Of a DNA stretch of 64,000 nucleotides, positions 1-8,073 are shown piece after piece. The notes beneath the pieces are model-generated. The model was not told where the DNA came from. It saw only the letters and a list, made by a program, of their open reading frames with translations, and searched no databases. The stretch's first letter is position 1. Each line of letters opens with the position of its first letter. The stretch comes from Maricaulis sp017643475. GTDB lineage: Bacteria > Pseudomonadota > Alphaproteobacteria > Caulobacterales > Maricaulaceae. The translations under genes and the position numbers were made by a program. The stretch is from contig NZ_CP138920.1 in assembly GCF_047123815.1 (NCBI RefSeq), positions 2,046,001 to 2,110,000 on the forward strand, in the 5' to 3' direction.

Positions 1-834
1 GAGCGCCTTGTCCTTGCGCAGATCGACACGGACGACCACGGATTCGGCCTCGGCTACGAGGGCCCGGCCGGGTTCACACCACAGCTTGGCATTCTCCAGC
101 ACGAGCATGTCCTCGAATGCATCGGTGATGGCATCGACAAAACGCTGCATCTCCGGCGGTTCCATGCCCGGATAGACACACGGGAAACCCCCGCCGACGT
201 CGACGATATCCACGGTCACACCCGCCTGGACGATCAGCCGGGAGGCTTCAAGCATGGCGGCGCGATACGCAATCGGTTCCATGCACTGGCTGCCGATATG
301 GAAGCTGACACCGAGTTCCAGCGCGTGTTCGCGGGAGGCGCGGATCAGGTCCGGCCCATCCGTATGCGATACGCCGAACTTTCCGGCGAGCGAGAACAGC
401 GCGAAATCGCTGGCGACAGCCATGCGGACAACCAGTGTCAGGTCCTTTGCATGGTCTGTTTCCTCGAGGATCTTCATCAACTCGTCATGCGTGTCGAGCG
501 CGAAGATCTTTACCCCATGATCAAAATAGGCCTTGCGAATGGAAAGCCGGCTCTTGATCGGGTGCATGTAGGCCATGCGCGCATCGGGACACCGTCGCGC
601 GACAAGTTCGATCTCTGGCAACGAGGCGACTTCGAAGAAGTCAGTGCCTGACGCGTACAAACCATCAATCACCCAATCGCTCGGGTTGGCTTTGACGGCG
701 TACAGGACGTCGCCTGGAAAATTCTCCTGGAACCAGCGGCTAGCTCGGGCCAGACATTCCGGACGTCTTACAACGACCGGGTCTTCTAGGTGCCGTGAGC
801 GGACCAGGTCCAGGGGCGTATGGTACGTGGACAA
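1..834 (-). CDS. Ornithine/lysine-type decarboxylase (PLP fold III), partial
   Basis: Decarboxylates a basic amino acid (ornithine, perhaps lysine) to a polyamine precursor in the cytoplasm. Translating the minus strand gives 278 residues with no stop; the C-terminal part lies before base 1. Visible group IV decarboxylase motifs are YAVKANP (the Lys binds PLP, about residue 47), HIGSQ, DVGGGFP (phosphate-binding Gly loop) and CEPGR. No in-frame ATG fits the N terminus. A TTG at 834 has an AGGGGG Shine-Dalgarno nine bases upstream and gives the start MSTYHTPLDLVRS, so it was chosen. The DAP decarboxylase family shares the fold, but HIGSQ and the absence of lysA-type motifs favour ornithine decarboxylase. 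Family call is firm; substrate is inferred. Confidence 0.82.
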   Translation of the reverse strand, partial: MSTYHTPLDLVRSRHLEDPVVVRRPECLARASRWFQENFPGDVLYAVKANPSDWVIDGLYASGTDFFEVASLPEIELVARRCPDARMAYMHPIKSRLSIRKAYFDHGVKIFALDTHDELMKILEETDHAKDLTLVVRMAVASDFALFSLAGKFGVSHTDGPDLIRASREHALELGVSFHIGSQCMEPIAYRAAMLEASRLIVQAGVTVDIVDVGGGFPCVYPGMEPPEMQRFVDAITDAFEDMLVLENAKLWCEPGRALVAEAESVVVRVDLRKDKAL

Positions 835-910
835 TTCACGTGACCCCCTGTTGGCAGTTAACCCAATCCGGCATCGTCGCCTCCGCCGGGTTGCGCGCTA
901 CTACTGGCAA

Positions 911-936
911 ATTTTCGGGATGTAAAGTCCGAAAAT
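911..936. promoter_or_regulatory. Hairpin in the leader of the decarboxylase gene
   Basis: Eight-base arms ATTTTCGG and CCGAAAAT flank a ten-base loop. The hairpin sits about 80 bases upstream of the decarboxylase start and could be an operator or a 5' leader structure. Function is inferred only from position. Confidence 0.3.
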
Positions 937-1067
937 CGAAATTTCTGATAACTGGTTGAATTTCCGATTTGGCGCTCGGAAGGGGCACGGCGGCGTCAGA
1001 GTTTCTGGCGCCAGCGCAGGGCAAGATAGCCCGCAGGGGACGGCGCTGACCAGCTGCGGCCGGCGTC

Positions 1068-1084
1068 ACATTTTCGCAAAATGT
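1068..1084. promoter_or_regulatory. Perfect 17-base inverted repeat, candidate operator
   Basis: The sequence ACATTTTCGCAAAATGT has seven-base arms around a CGC centre, an operator-like geometry. It lies in the divergent spacer, about 230 bases from the decarboxylase start and 350 bases from the lipoprotein start. The regulator is unknown. Confidence 0.35.
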
Positions 1085-1437
1085 CTATACGGATTAAAAT
1101 CTTGCGACTCACTTCCCTGGCGGACCTGGCGTCATCGCGAGGCCCTGACCGCAGTGTAGCGGATATTCCGGGTTGTCACAAAAATTTCAAAGCACATCGC
1201 CGCGGGTTGGGGCGCATTTGCGACCGGAAATGATCACCCTGTTATAGCAACAACATTCATGGTTATCGGACATTCCGGCACCGCGTCTCCGGGCGTCCCA
1301 ATTCGGGCCGTCATCAATCCATCAAATCAGTGTCATTCAGGCGTAACAAAGCTGGGTTTTATCGCCGCCCCAAGTGGTGGCGCCCCCTCACGACGGGACG
1401 TCACCTCGGGTGATTTTGTCCTTTTTGGGGGTCTTCA

Positions 1438-4272
1438 ATGTCGGTGAAGCAAAACTTCCGCAAGCTTCTGCTTGTTTCTACGTCGTGCGCATTCTTCGCA
1501 GCGTGTGCAGATACGTCCATTTCGTCTCCGGGCGATACGAATATCGGTACACCGCCGGGCGGCGGTGGCGGCAATGGCGGTGGTGGCAACCAGACCACGA
1601 TCGATCTGGTTCCGGCCGGTGGTTGTGGTACGGGGTCTGTCCGCCAGGCGACTGTCGTCAACGGTGACGTCACCATCAATGCCTGTGAGATCACCGGCAA
1701 TATCACGCAGGACACCGCTATCGCCCAGAATGCTGGTGTTCTGGTGACCGGGCCGACCTTCATCGGTTCCGACGGTGGCGCCCAGATCACGCTCGAGATC
1801 GGCGCTGGCGCCACGCTCTTCGGTTCCGCCGGTTCCGACTACATGGTTGTTGCTCGCGGCTCTCGCATCGAAGCGAATGGAACGGCTGCTGCCCCGATCA
1901 TCATGACCTCACGCCAGGATGTCGAAGGCACGGTCGGTGAGAATGATCGCGGCCAGTGGGGCGGTCTGATCATCAACGGTTTCGCGCCGATCAATGCCTG
2001 TATCGATGGCACGGCTGCCGGCGGTTCCGCCGATTGTGAAAAGTCTGGTGAAGGTTCTTCCGGTCTCTTCGGTGGCGACAACCCGGCGGACGACAGCGGC
2101 TGGCTGCGTTACGTCCAGGTGCGTTACGCCGGTTTCCTGATCAACAACGAAGACGAGCTGAACGGCATCGCCTTCCAGGGTGTGGGTTCCGGCACGGACG
2201 TCCATCACATCCAGGTCCACAATAATGCCGATGACGGTATCGAGATGTTCGGTGGCGCTGTTGACGTCCGCAATGTTGTCCTGACGGGTAATGCGGATGA
2301 CAGTTTCGATTACACCGATGGCTGGGTCGGCCGTGCGCAATACGTTCTGGTTCGCCAGTCCGGCGATGATGCCGACCAGGGTTTCGAGTTCGACAACCGC
2401 TCGTCCAACAACGACCTGACCCCGCGTTCCAACCCGCGCATCGCCAACTTCACCATCATCGGTGAACGCAATGCCGCAGAATCCGACGACGGCATCCTGC
2501 TGCGCGCCGGCACGGCTGCCGAGCTCTACAACGGCATCGTGGTCGACATGGGCGAGGAATGCCTGGATATCGATGACGCTGCGACCTTTGACGGTATCAA
2601 CGGCACGAATGGTCGTCCGGCGAACGAAGACATCATCATCCAGTCCGTCTTCTTCAACTGCCCGACGAACTTCAAGGATGACGGTGCGGACGACCTCGCC
2701 GACGTGGCGAATTTCGTCACCAATACGATGATCAACAATGTCGACGCCTCTTCCAACTCCATGTCCGGTATCCTCCCGGGCCCGCAGGAGCTGGCTGTTG
2801 TCGCGACCGACGTGAACGCAATCGACCCCTGGTTCGACGCCACGACCTATGCCGGTGCCTTCTCCGGCACGGACACCAACGCGTCCAACTGGGCCGCAGG
2901 CTGGACTTTCGATCTGTTCGAAGACCCGGGCTGCCCGACGGGTACGACGGAGTCTGCCGAGGTTCTCAACGGCCAGCGTGTCTGCCAGATCACCGGCAAT
3001 ATCACCTCGGACGTTCGCCTGACGCGTGGTTCCATTTACGAGCTGGTGGGTCCGGTCTTCGTCGGTGTTGACCGCGGTGCCGACCCGGCTTCCCCGCTGC
3101 CGTCCGGCCTCGAAGCCAGCCTGACGATTGACCCGGGTGTCACCATCTTTGGTACCGCCGGTTCGGACTACATCGTTGTTGCGCGTGGATCCCAGATCTT
3201 CTCCAACGGTACGTCTGCAGCTCCGGTTGTCATGACCGCCCGCTCCGACGTCGAAGGCACTGTGGGCGCCAATGACCGCGGTCAGTGGGGCGGACTTGTC
3301 CTCAACGGTCGCGCGCCGATCAATGCTTGTATCGACGGTACGGCGACCGGTGGCACGACGGATTGTGAAAAGTCCGGCGAGGGCTCATCCGGTCTCTTCG
3401 GTGGCGCAACGCCGACCGATGACAGCGGCGACCTCTTCTACACCCAGGTCCGTTATGCCGGCTTCCTGATCAACAATGAGGACGAGCTCAACGGCATCGC
3501 CTTCCAGGGCATCGGTTCCGACACCAATGTTGATTACATCCAGGTCCACAACAACGCTGACGATGGCATCGAGATGTTCGGTGGCGCTGTTGACGTTCGC
3601 CACGTTGTCCTGACGGGCAATGCTGATGACAGCTTTGACTACACCGATGGCTGGGTTGGCCGTGCTCAGTACGTGATCGTTGCCCAGTCCGGCGACGATG
3701 CCGACCAGGGTTTCGAGTTCGACAACCGTTCTTCGAACAACGACCTGACGCCGCGTTCCAACCCACGCATCTCCAACTTCACCATCATTGGTGAGCGTGG
3801 CGCGGCGGAATCCGACGACGGTATCCTGCTGCGTGCCGGTACGGCCGGTGAGCTCTACAACGGTATCGTTGTCGACATGGGCGAGGAGTGCCTGGATATC
3901 GATGACGCCGCGACGTTCGACGGCATCAACGGCACGAATGGCCGTCCGGCTGCGGAAGACATCATCATCCAGTCTGTCTTCTTCAACTGCCCGACCAACT
4001 TCCGTGACGATGGTGCATCCGATCTGGCGGACGTGGCGAACTTCGTCACCAACACCATGATCAACAATGTTGATGCAGCGGCTAACACCATGACCGGTTT
4101 CACCTTCATTCCGGGCAATACCGGTGTGGTTCCGGGGGCGTCCGAGCAGGCTGTTGTCGCCACCGACATCAATGCCATCGACGCCTGGTTCGATGACGCC
4201 CAGTACGCGGGCGCCGTCGAGGATGCCAATGACACCTGGTACCAGGGCTGGACCTACGTCCGCACCCAGTAA
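1438..4272 (+). CDS. Large duplicated surface lipoprotein next to a TonB receptor
   Basis: 944 residues. A type II signal peptide ends in the lipobox FFAAC, with Cys23 as the lipidation site followed by Ala, as expected for outer-membrane sorting. A Gly/Asn-rich linker (about 41-52) follows. Two tandem copies of a roughly 430-residue module then occupy about 62-490 and 497-944, with blocks such as GSDYxVVARGS, GQWGGLxxNG, VRYAGFLINNEDELNG and HNNADDGIEMFGG. The short repeating strands and Gly/Asn/Asp content suggest a right-handed beta-helix. No catalytic motif was recognised. It precedes a TonB receptor and a T2SS operon, so it may be a secreted surface ligand-binding protein. That role is inference. 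Confidence 0.75.
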   Translation: MSVKQNFRKLLLVSTSCAFFAACADTSISSPGDTNIGTPPGGGGGNGGGGNQTTIDLVPAGGCGTGSVRQATVVNGDVTINACEITGNITQDTAIAQNAGVLVTGPTFIGSDGGAQITLEIGAGATLFGSAGSDYMVVARGSRIEANGTAAAPIIMTSRQDVEGTVGENDRGQWGGLIINGFAPINACIDGTAAGGSADCEKSGEGSSGLFGGDNPADDSGWLRYVQVRYAGFLINNEDELNGIAFQGVGSGTDVHHIQVHNNADDGIEMFGGAVDVRNVVLTGNADDSFDYTDGWVGRAQYVLVRQSGDDADQGFEFDNRSSNNDLTPRSNPRIANFTIIGERNAAESDDGILLRAGTAAELYNGIVVDMGEECLDIDDAATFDGINGTNGRPANEDIIIQSVFFNCPTNFKDDGADDLADVANFVTNTMINNVDASSNSMSGILPGPQELAVVATDVNAIDPWFDATTYAGAFSGTDTNASNWAAGWTFDLFEDPGCPTGTTESAEVLNGQRVCQITGNITSDVRLTRGSIYELVGPVFVGVDRGADPASPLPSGLEASLTIDPGVTIFGTAGSDYIVVARGSQIFSNGTSAAPVVMTARSDVEGTVGANDRGQWGGLVLNGRAPINACIDGTATGGTTDCEKSGEGSSGLFGGATPTDDSGDLFYTQVRYAGFLINNEDELNGIAFQGIGSDTNVDYIQVHNNADDGIEMFGGAVDVRHVVLTGNADDSFDYTDGWVGRAQYVIVAQSGDDADQGFEFDNRSSNNDLTPRSNPRISNFTIIGERGAAESDDGILLRAGTAGELYNGIVVDMGEECLDIDDAATFDGINGTNGRPAAEDIIIQSVFFNCPTNFRDDGASDLADVANFVTNTMINNVDAAANTMTGFTFIPGNTGVVPGASEQAVVATDINAIDAWFDDAQYAGAVEDANDTWYQGWTYVRTQ
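1621..4260 (+). repeat. Intragenic tandem duplication of the lipoprotein module
   Basis: Two long direct copies inside the lipoprotein gene, about 1621-2910 and 2926-4260, encode nearly identical blocks. For example, the stretch containing NEDELNGIAFQG and the stretch containing NRSSNNDLTPRSNPR occur in both. Protein identity is high in the centre and lower at the edges. Nucleotide divergence is mostly synonymous by eye, which suggests an old duplication kept by selection. Confidence 0.85.
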
Positions 4273-4282
4273 CGCACTCACG

Positions 4283-4314
4283 CGGTTCCCGCCGGAAAGC
4301 ACCGCCGGGAACCG
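4283..4314 (+). terminator. Intercistronic hairpin between lipoprotein and TonB receptor genes
   Basis: Arms CGGTTCCC (4283-4290) and GGGAACCG (4307-4314) pair perfectly, with a further CGG/CCG pairing inside. No T tract follows, so this is more likely an attenuator or an mRNA-stabilising end than a full terminator. It would let the lipoprotein message be more abundant than the downstream genes. Confidence 0.45.
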
Positions 4315-4346
4315 TATCTGTCTCATGCAGTCACATGGTGATTAAG

Positions 4347-7010
4347 ATGAAAACCAATCGAATTGCACTTTCGGCTGCGTTACTGGCGACCACGACCCTG
4401 GCCCCGTTTGCAGCCTCCGCGCAGGATGCGCCGATCGATGACCAGATCACGGTCCGTTATCAGTACATTCCTGATGACCGTCGCGTGACGTCTGAAGTCT
4501 CCGCAGTCCTGTCCCTGGAAGATCTGGAAACCACGGGTGACAGCGATCTCGCTGGCGCTCTGGTCCGCATTACCGGTATCTCCACCACGGGCGGCCGTTT
4601 CGCGGTTGTTCGTGGTCTCAACGAGCGCTACTCGAATACGCTTCTGAACGGCTCTCCGATGCCGTCTCCGGAACCGTTCCGCCGCGCTGCCCCGCTGGAC
4701 ATTTTCCCAACCAACATTCTCTCAAATGTTCTTGTCCAGAAGACTTTCTCGCCGGAGTTCCCTGGCGAGTTTGGCGGTGGTGTCATCGGGATCGAAACAG
4801 CAACCCTGCCGAATGAGGGCTTCTTCACAGCTTCCATCGGCGGCAGTTTTGACACGGTCACGACGGGCAATCGTGGTCTGACCTATGCCGGCTCCGATAC
4901 GGATTGGCTGGGTTATGATGATGGCCTGCGCGACGTTCCGGCCGAGCTGGCCGCAATCTTCGACACCACGCGTGTTGGCAACAACCTGCCCGCCGACCAG
5001 CAGCAGGCGATCGGCCGTTCCCTGGTCAATTCCGAGCTGTGGGTTCTCCAGGCCGTTGATACGGATGCAAACGGTTCCGTCGACCTGTCGGCCGGTGACC
5101 GTTTCGACTTCGACAACTTCTCTCTCGGCCTGCTCGGCGCCGTTTCCTACTCCAATGAGTGGGAAACGCGTGAAGGCCAGCGCGGCAAGGGCTCCATCGG
5201 TGCCAATGGCCTGATCTATGAAAACGGCCCGGTTACGGCTGACCGTTCTGGTCTGGCCCCGCTCGGTGAGGGCATCAACAACTTCATGTCCACGGAAAAC
5301 CAGATCGACGTGTCGGCGATGGTTTCCGTCGGTGTGGATTGGTACAACGACCACGAGATCAACCTGCTGAGCATGGTTCTGCGTTCGACGTCCAAGGAAG
5401 GTCGCACGGAAGAGCAATTCAACGCCGGTTCCTCTGCTGTTGTGCGCGGTGATTCCACCGAGTGGTTCGAGCGCCAGGTCATCTTCAACCAGCTGCGTGG
5501 TGAGCATGTCTTTGCGAACCTGAACGACCTGGCTGTCGACTGGCGCATCTCCGAAGCGACTGCGACACGGGACGCTCCGTATCAGCGCTTCGTGAACTAC
5601 CAGTTTGACGATGCCCGCGGTGCCTACCGTTATGAAGGCGACATCAACGACAATTTCACGCGTTTCTCCGAGATCGAAGACGTCACCTCCGACTACGGCG
5701 TTGACCTCTCTTTCCCGGCGACCGTGTTTGGTCTCGATGCCGAGTTCAAGGCCGGTTACTCCAACACCTCCCGCGAGCGTGAAGCCTTTACCCGTCGTTT
5801 CTCCTTCGAGCAGGGTTCTGTCGGTATCCCGGCTGACCTGCTGTTCTCCCGCATCGACTACATCTTTGCTGCGCAGAACATCGTCGATGAGCGTCTGCGA
5901 CTGGTCGAGACCGGTGGTCTGACCTTCCCGGAAGCCTATCGTGGCGAGCTTGATGTTGAAGCATACTATGTCGGTACCGACGTTGCTCTGAACGATTTTG
6001 TCCGCGCCGCGGTCGGTTTCCGCTTCGAGGACGGTACGCAGTCCGTCGACACCTTTGCCTACCCGCCGGGTGTGCCCAATGGTGTCGATACGGCTCCGAT
6101 CGCCGAAGAATACGCTCTGCCGGCTGTAACGCTGACGTGGACGTTTGCCGACAATATCCAGCTGCGTACGGGTTACTCCCAGTCGATCGCCCGCCCGCAA
6201 TTCCGTGAGCTGGCTTTCTCAGAGTTCTTCAACACCGATACCGACCAGCGTTTCCAGGGCAATCCGTTTCTCGTGAACACCGAAATCGAGAGTTTTGATG
6301 CTCGCTTGGAATACTATTTCGGTCGAGATCAGTTCTTCACCGTCGGTGCTTTCCACAAGATCATGGAAAACCCGATCGAGGAATTCATCATTCCGATCGG
6401 TGATGGTCTGAACACGTCCTTCATCAACGCCCCGGAAGCGACGCTGACCGGTGCGGAGTTCGAATTCGAGAAAACGTTCGACCTCTCCAACCGTTTCCAG
6501 AACGCGTTGTTCGCGGACCGGGAATGGTTCTTCAAGACCAACTACACCTACATTCAGTCGGAAGTGTCTGCTGAAGGTAATGTGATTGTTGCCCAGGGTG
6601 CCTTCGGTCAGCCGCAGGCCCTGTCCCTCAACGCTGCCGGCTTCATCGAGGACGGTCGTGCCCTGCAGGGTCAGTCCGAACACCTGTTCAACGCACAGAT
6701 CGGTTTCGAGGCCAATGACGGCCGCTCCCGCGCGGCGGTTCTCTACAACTATACGGGTGAGCGCACGCGTGCCGTGGCCAACCTCTCCGACAATCTGCCG
6801 GAGATCGTTGAGCAGGTGCCGTCCTCCCTCGACTTCGTCTACAGCCGCACGGTCAACGTGGCTGATGCTGACTGGGATATCGGTTTCTCCGTCCGCAACA
6901 TCCTTGGCGACGACTATGAGGCGACCCAGTCTGACGACACGGTCGAGCTGCCGGTTGATACCTATGACGTGGGTACTTCCTTCAGCATCTCGATTTCCCG
7001 TCAGTGGTAG
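4347..7010 (+). CDS. TonB-dependent outer-membrane receptor
   Basis: 887 residues. It is an energised outer-membrane transporter or signal-transducing barrel. The signal peptide ends at ASA25-Q. The plug domain spans about 45-190 and contains GDSDLAGALVRITGI, FAVVRGLNERY and the Gly-rich GEFGGGVIGIET. The remainder is a long barrel ending in RQW, the terminal aromatic residue expected for Bam recognition. An upstream in-frame ATG at 4335 would add four residues; the one at 4347 gives the cleaner signal peptide. No classical TonB box was recognised near the mature N terminus. It lies 74 bases after the duplicated lipoprotein gene and before gspC, so receptor, lipoprotein and secretion system may be co-expressed. 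The substrate is unknown. Confidence 0.88.
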   Translation: MKTNRIALSAALLATTTLAPFAASAQDAPIDDQITVRYQYIPDDRRVTSEVSAVLSLEDLETTGDSDLAGALVRITGISTTGGRFAVVRGLNERYSNTLLNGSPMPSPEPFRRAAPLDIFPTNILSNVLVQKTFSPEFPGEFGGGVIGIETATLPNEGFFTASIGGSFDTVTTGNRGLTYAGSDTDWLGYDDGLRDVPAELAAIFDTTRVGNNLPADQQQAIGRSLVNSELWVLQAVDTDANGSVDLSAGDRFDFDNFSLGLLGAVSYSNEWETREGQRGKGSIGANGLIYENGPVTADRSGLAPLGEGINNFMSTENQIDVSAMVSVGVDWYNDHEINLLSMVLRSTSKEGRTEEQFNAGSSAVVRGDSTEWFERQVIFNQLRGEHVFANLNDLAVDWRISEATATRDAPYQRFVNYQFDDARGAYRYEGDINDNFTRFSEIEDVTSDYGVDLSFPATVFGLDAEFKAGYSNTSREREAFTRRFSFEQGSVGIPADLLFSRIDYIFAAQNIVDERLRLVETGGLTFPEAYRGELDVEAYYVGTDVALNDFVRAAVGFRFEDGTQSVDTFAYPPGVPNGVDTAPIAEEYALPAVTLTWTFADNIQLRTGYSQSIARPQFRELAFSEFFNTDTDQRFQGNPFLVNTEIESFDARLEYYFGRDQFFTVGAFHKIMENPIEEFIIPIGDGLNTSFINAPEATLTGAEFEFEKTFDLSNRFQNALFADREWFFKTNYTYIQSEVSAEGNVIVAQGAFGQPQALSLNAAGFIEDGRALQGQSEHLFNAQIGFEANDGRSRAAVLYNYTGERTRAVANLSDNLPEIVEQVPSSLDFVYSRTVNVADADWDIGFSVRNILGDDYEATQSDDTVELPVDTYDVGTSFSISISRQW

Positions 7011-7019
7011 AAAAATAGA

Positions 7020-7045
7020 CCGGGGCGGGTTAGCGCCCGCCCCGG
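7020..7045 (+). terminator. GC-rich hairpin after the TonB receptor gene
   Basis: A ten-base perfect stem, CCGGGGCGGG and CCCGCCCCGG, with a six-base loop, starts nine bases after the receptor stop codon. It is not followed by a T run. It could stop or slow transcription between the receptor and the T2SS genes, or protect the 3' end of the upstream message. Confidence 0.55.
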
Positions 7046-7177
7046 GCATTAAGGGCAGGATAACCTGCACTCGGGAGACGTTTGACGGCAGTCCGATATT
7101 TCGGATACTGCCGCAACGTGTCCCATCTTTTGTTTGTGCCGGGCTGCGTGGCGGTGCGACTAGATACAGGTAGTGAT

Positions 7178-8073
7178 TTGAACGGGATCCTTGTGCATAC
7201 GAGTGCCAAACGCCAGAGGGGGCAGCTGCCCCGGCGTGCTGCCGCGATCCTCGAGGTCGTGATGCTCGCTTTTCTCGCTCTCATTCTGGCGCGTTTTCAT
7301 CCTGTTCATCGCCTTTGGCGCAAGTGCGGGCGATTTTTTCGCTCGATCAATCCGACAGCCGCAATGCCGCCGCACGTTCTGCGGATCTGCAACGGGATCT
7401 GGAAAACACGGACTTCTCGCAGCTCTTTGCTGACCGTCGCCGGACCGAAGAGGTCGCTGTGCAGGCGGCGATCGTTCCGGAAACCAGTCTCAACCTGGTC
7501 CTGCGCGGGATTCGCATGGGCGCTGACCCGCAATCCGGTGCCGCCCTGATCCAGGTCGCCTCCGCCGGGCAGTCCTTCGTTCGCGTGGGCGAGGAAATCA
7601 GCGACGGGGTCGAGCTGGCCGAGGTACACCGGGACCATGTCCTGATCTCGCGCCGCGGCATCGTTGAATCGCTCTATCTCCGTGAAGCTGCCCAGCGGGA
7701 GGCCGCCGTCTCGACGCCGGTGACGGAACCGACGGAGAGCGCGCCGCAAGCCCGTACCACCTATACGCCGCGACAGATCGCCAGTGCTCGTGGCCGGCCC
7801 GGACAGCGCACCGACATCAACGGTCTGTTCCAGGTCGAGCCCCGTTACATAGACGACGCAGTTGTCGGTTATGCCTTTGTTGCGGGTAATCGCGCGCTGC
7901 TGGAATCGGTTGGCCTGCGCATGAATGACATTCTGGTGGAGGTCGCAGGGCAGCCTGTCGCCGACGCCGACCAGATCGAAGACCTGTTCAACCGCCTGCG
8001 CGGCAGTGGCGGTGTTGAAATCGGGGTCGTCCGGTCCGGGATCGCCCTAACTCTCACGGTGGACATGCCCTGA
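7178..8073 (+). CDS. gspC: T2SS inner-membrane clamp GspC, with two apparent frameshifts
   Basis: GspC links the inner-membrane platform to the GspD secretin. The frame from about 7340 to 8073 shows the HR domain (ETSLNLVLRGIRMG, FVRVGEEISDGVEL) and a C-terminal PDZ-like domain (FVAGNRALLESVGLRMNDILVEVAGQPV). The membrane anchor is in other frames: MLAFLALILARF from 7262, then ILFIAFGASAGDF in the next frame. Removing one T from the run at 7294-7297 and one from 7334-7339 joins all three into one protein with a proper N-terminal helix. The TTG at 7178 (AGG seven bases upstream) is the proposed start; GTG 7193 is an alternative, and TTG 7315 would give a protein with no anchor. The stop overlaps the gspD start as TGATG. 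Confidence 0.75.

Larger units (their letters stand above)
835..1437. other. Divergent intergenic region between decarboxylase and lipoprotein genes
   Basis: Six hundred bases with no convincing gene. Short open frames here lack a Shine-Dalgarno and any recognisable product. The stretch from about 900 to 965 is AT-rich for this genome and holds a hairpin. A 17-base perfect inverted repeat follows at 1068-1084. It must hold the promoters of the leftward decarboxylase gene and the rightward lipoprotein gene. Confidence 0.6.

Noticed and set aside
836..1069. ATG-started minus-strand frame upstream of the decarboxylase
   Set aside because: Out of frame with the decarboxylase and without motifs; the TTG at 834 with its own ribosome site explains the gene start better.
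3385..4326. 313-codon minus-strand open frame opposite the lipoprotein gene
   Set aside because: Mirrors the second repeat of the sense gene and has no independent support.
4722..6200. Long minus-strand open frame opposite the TonB receptor gene
   Set aside because: Composition follows the sense gene's third-codon GC bias; no ribosome site and no family motif.
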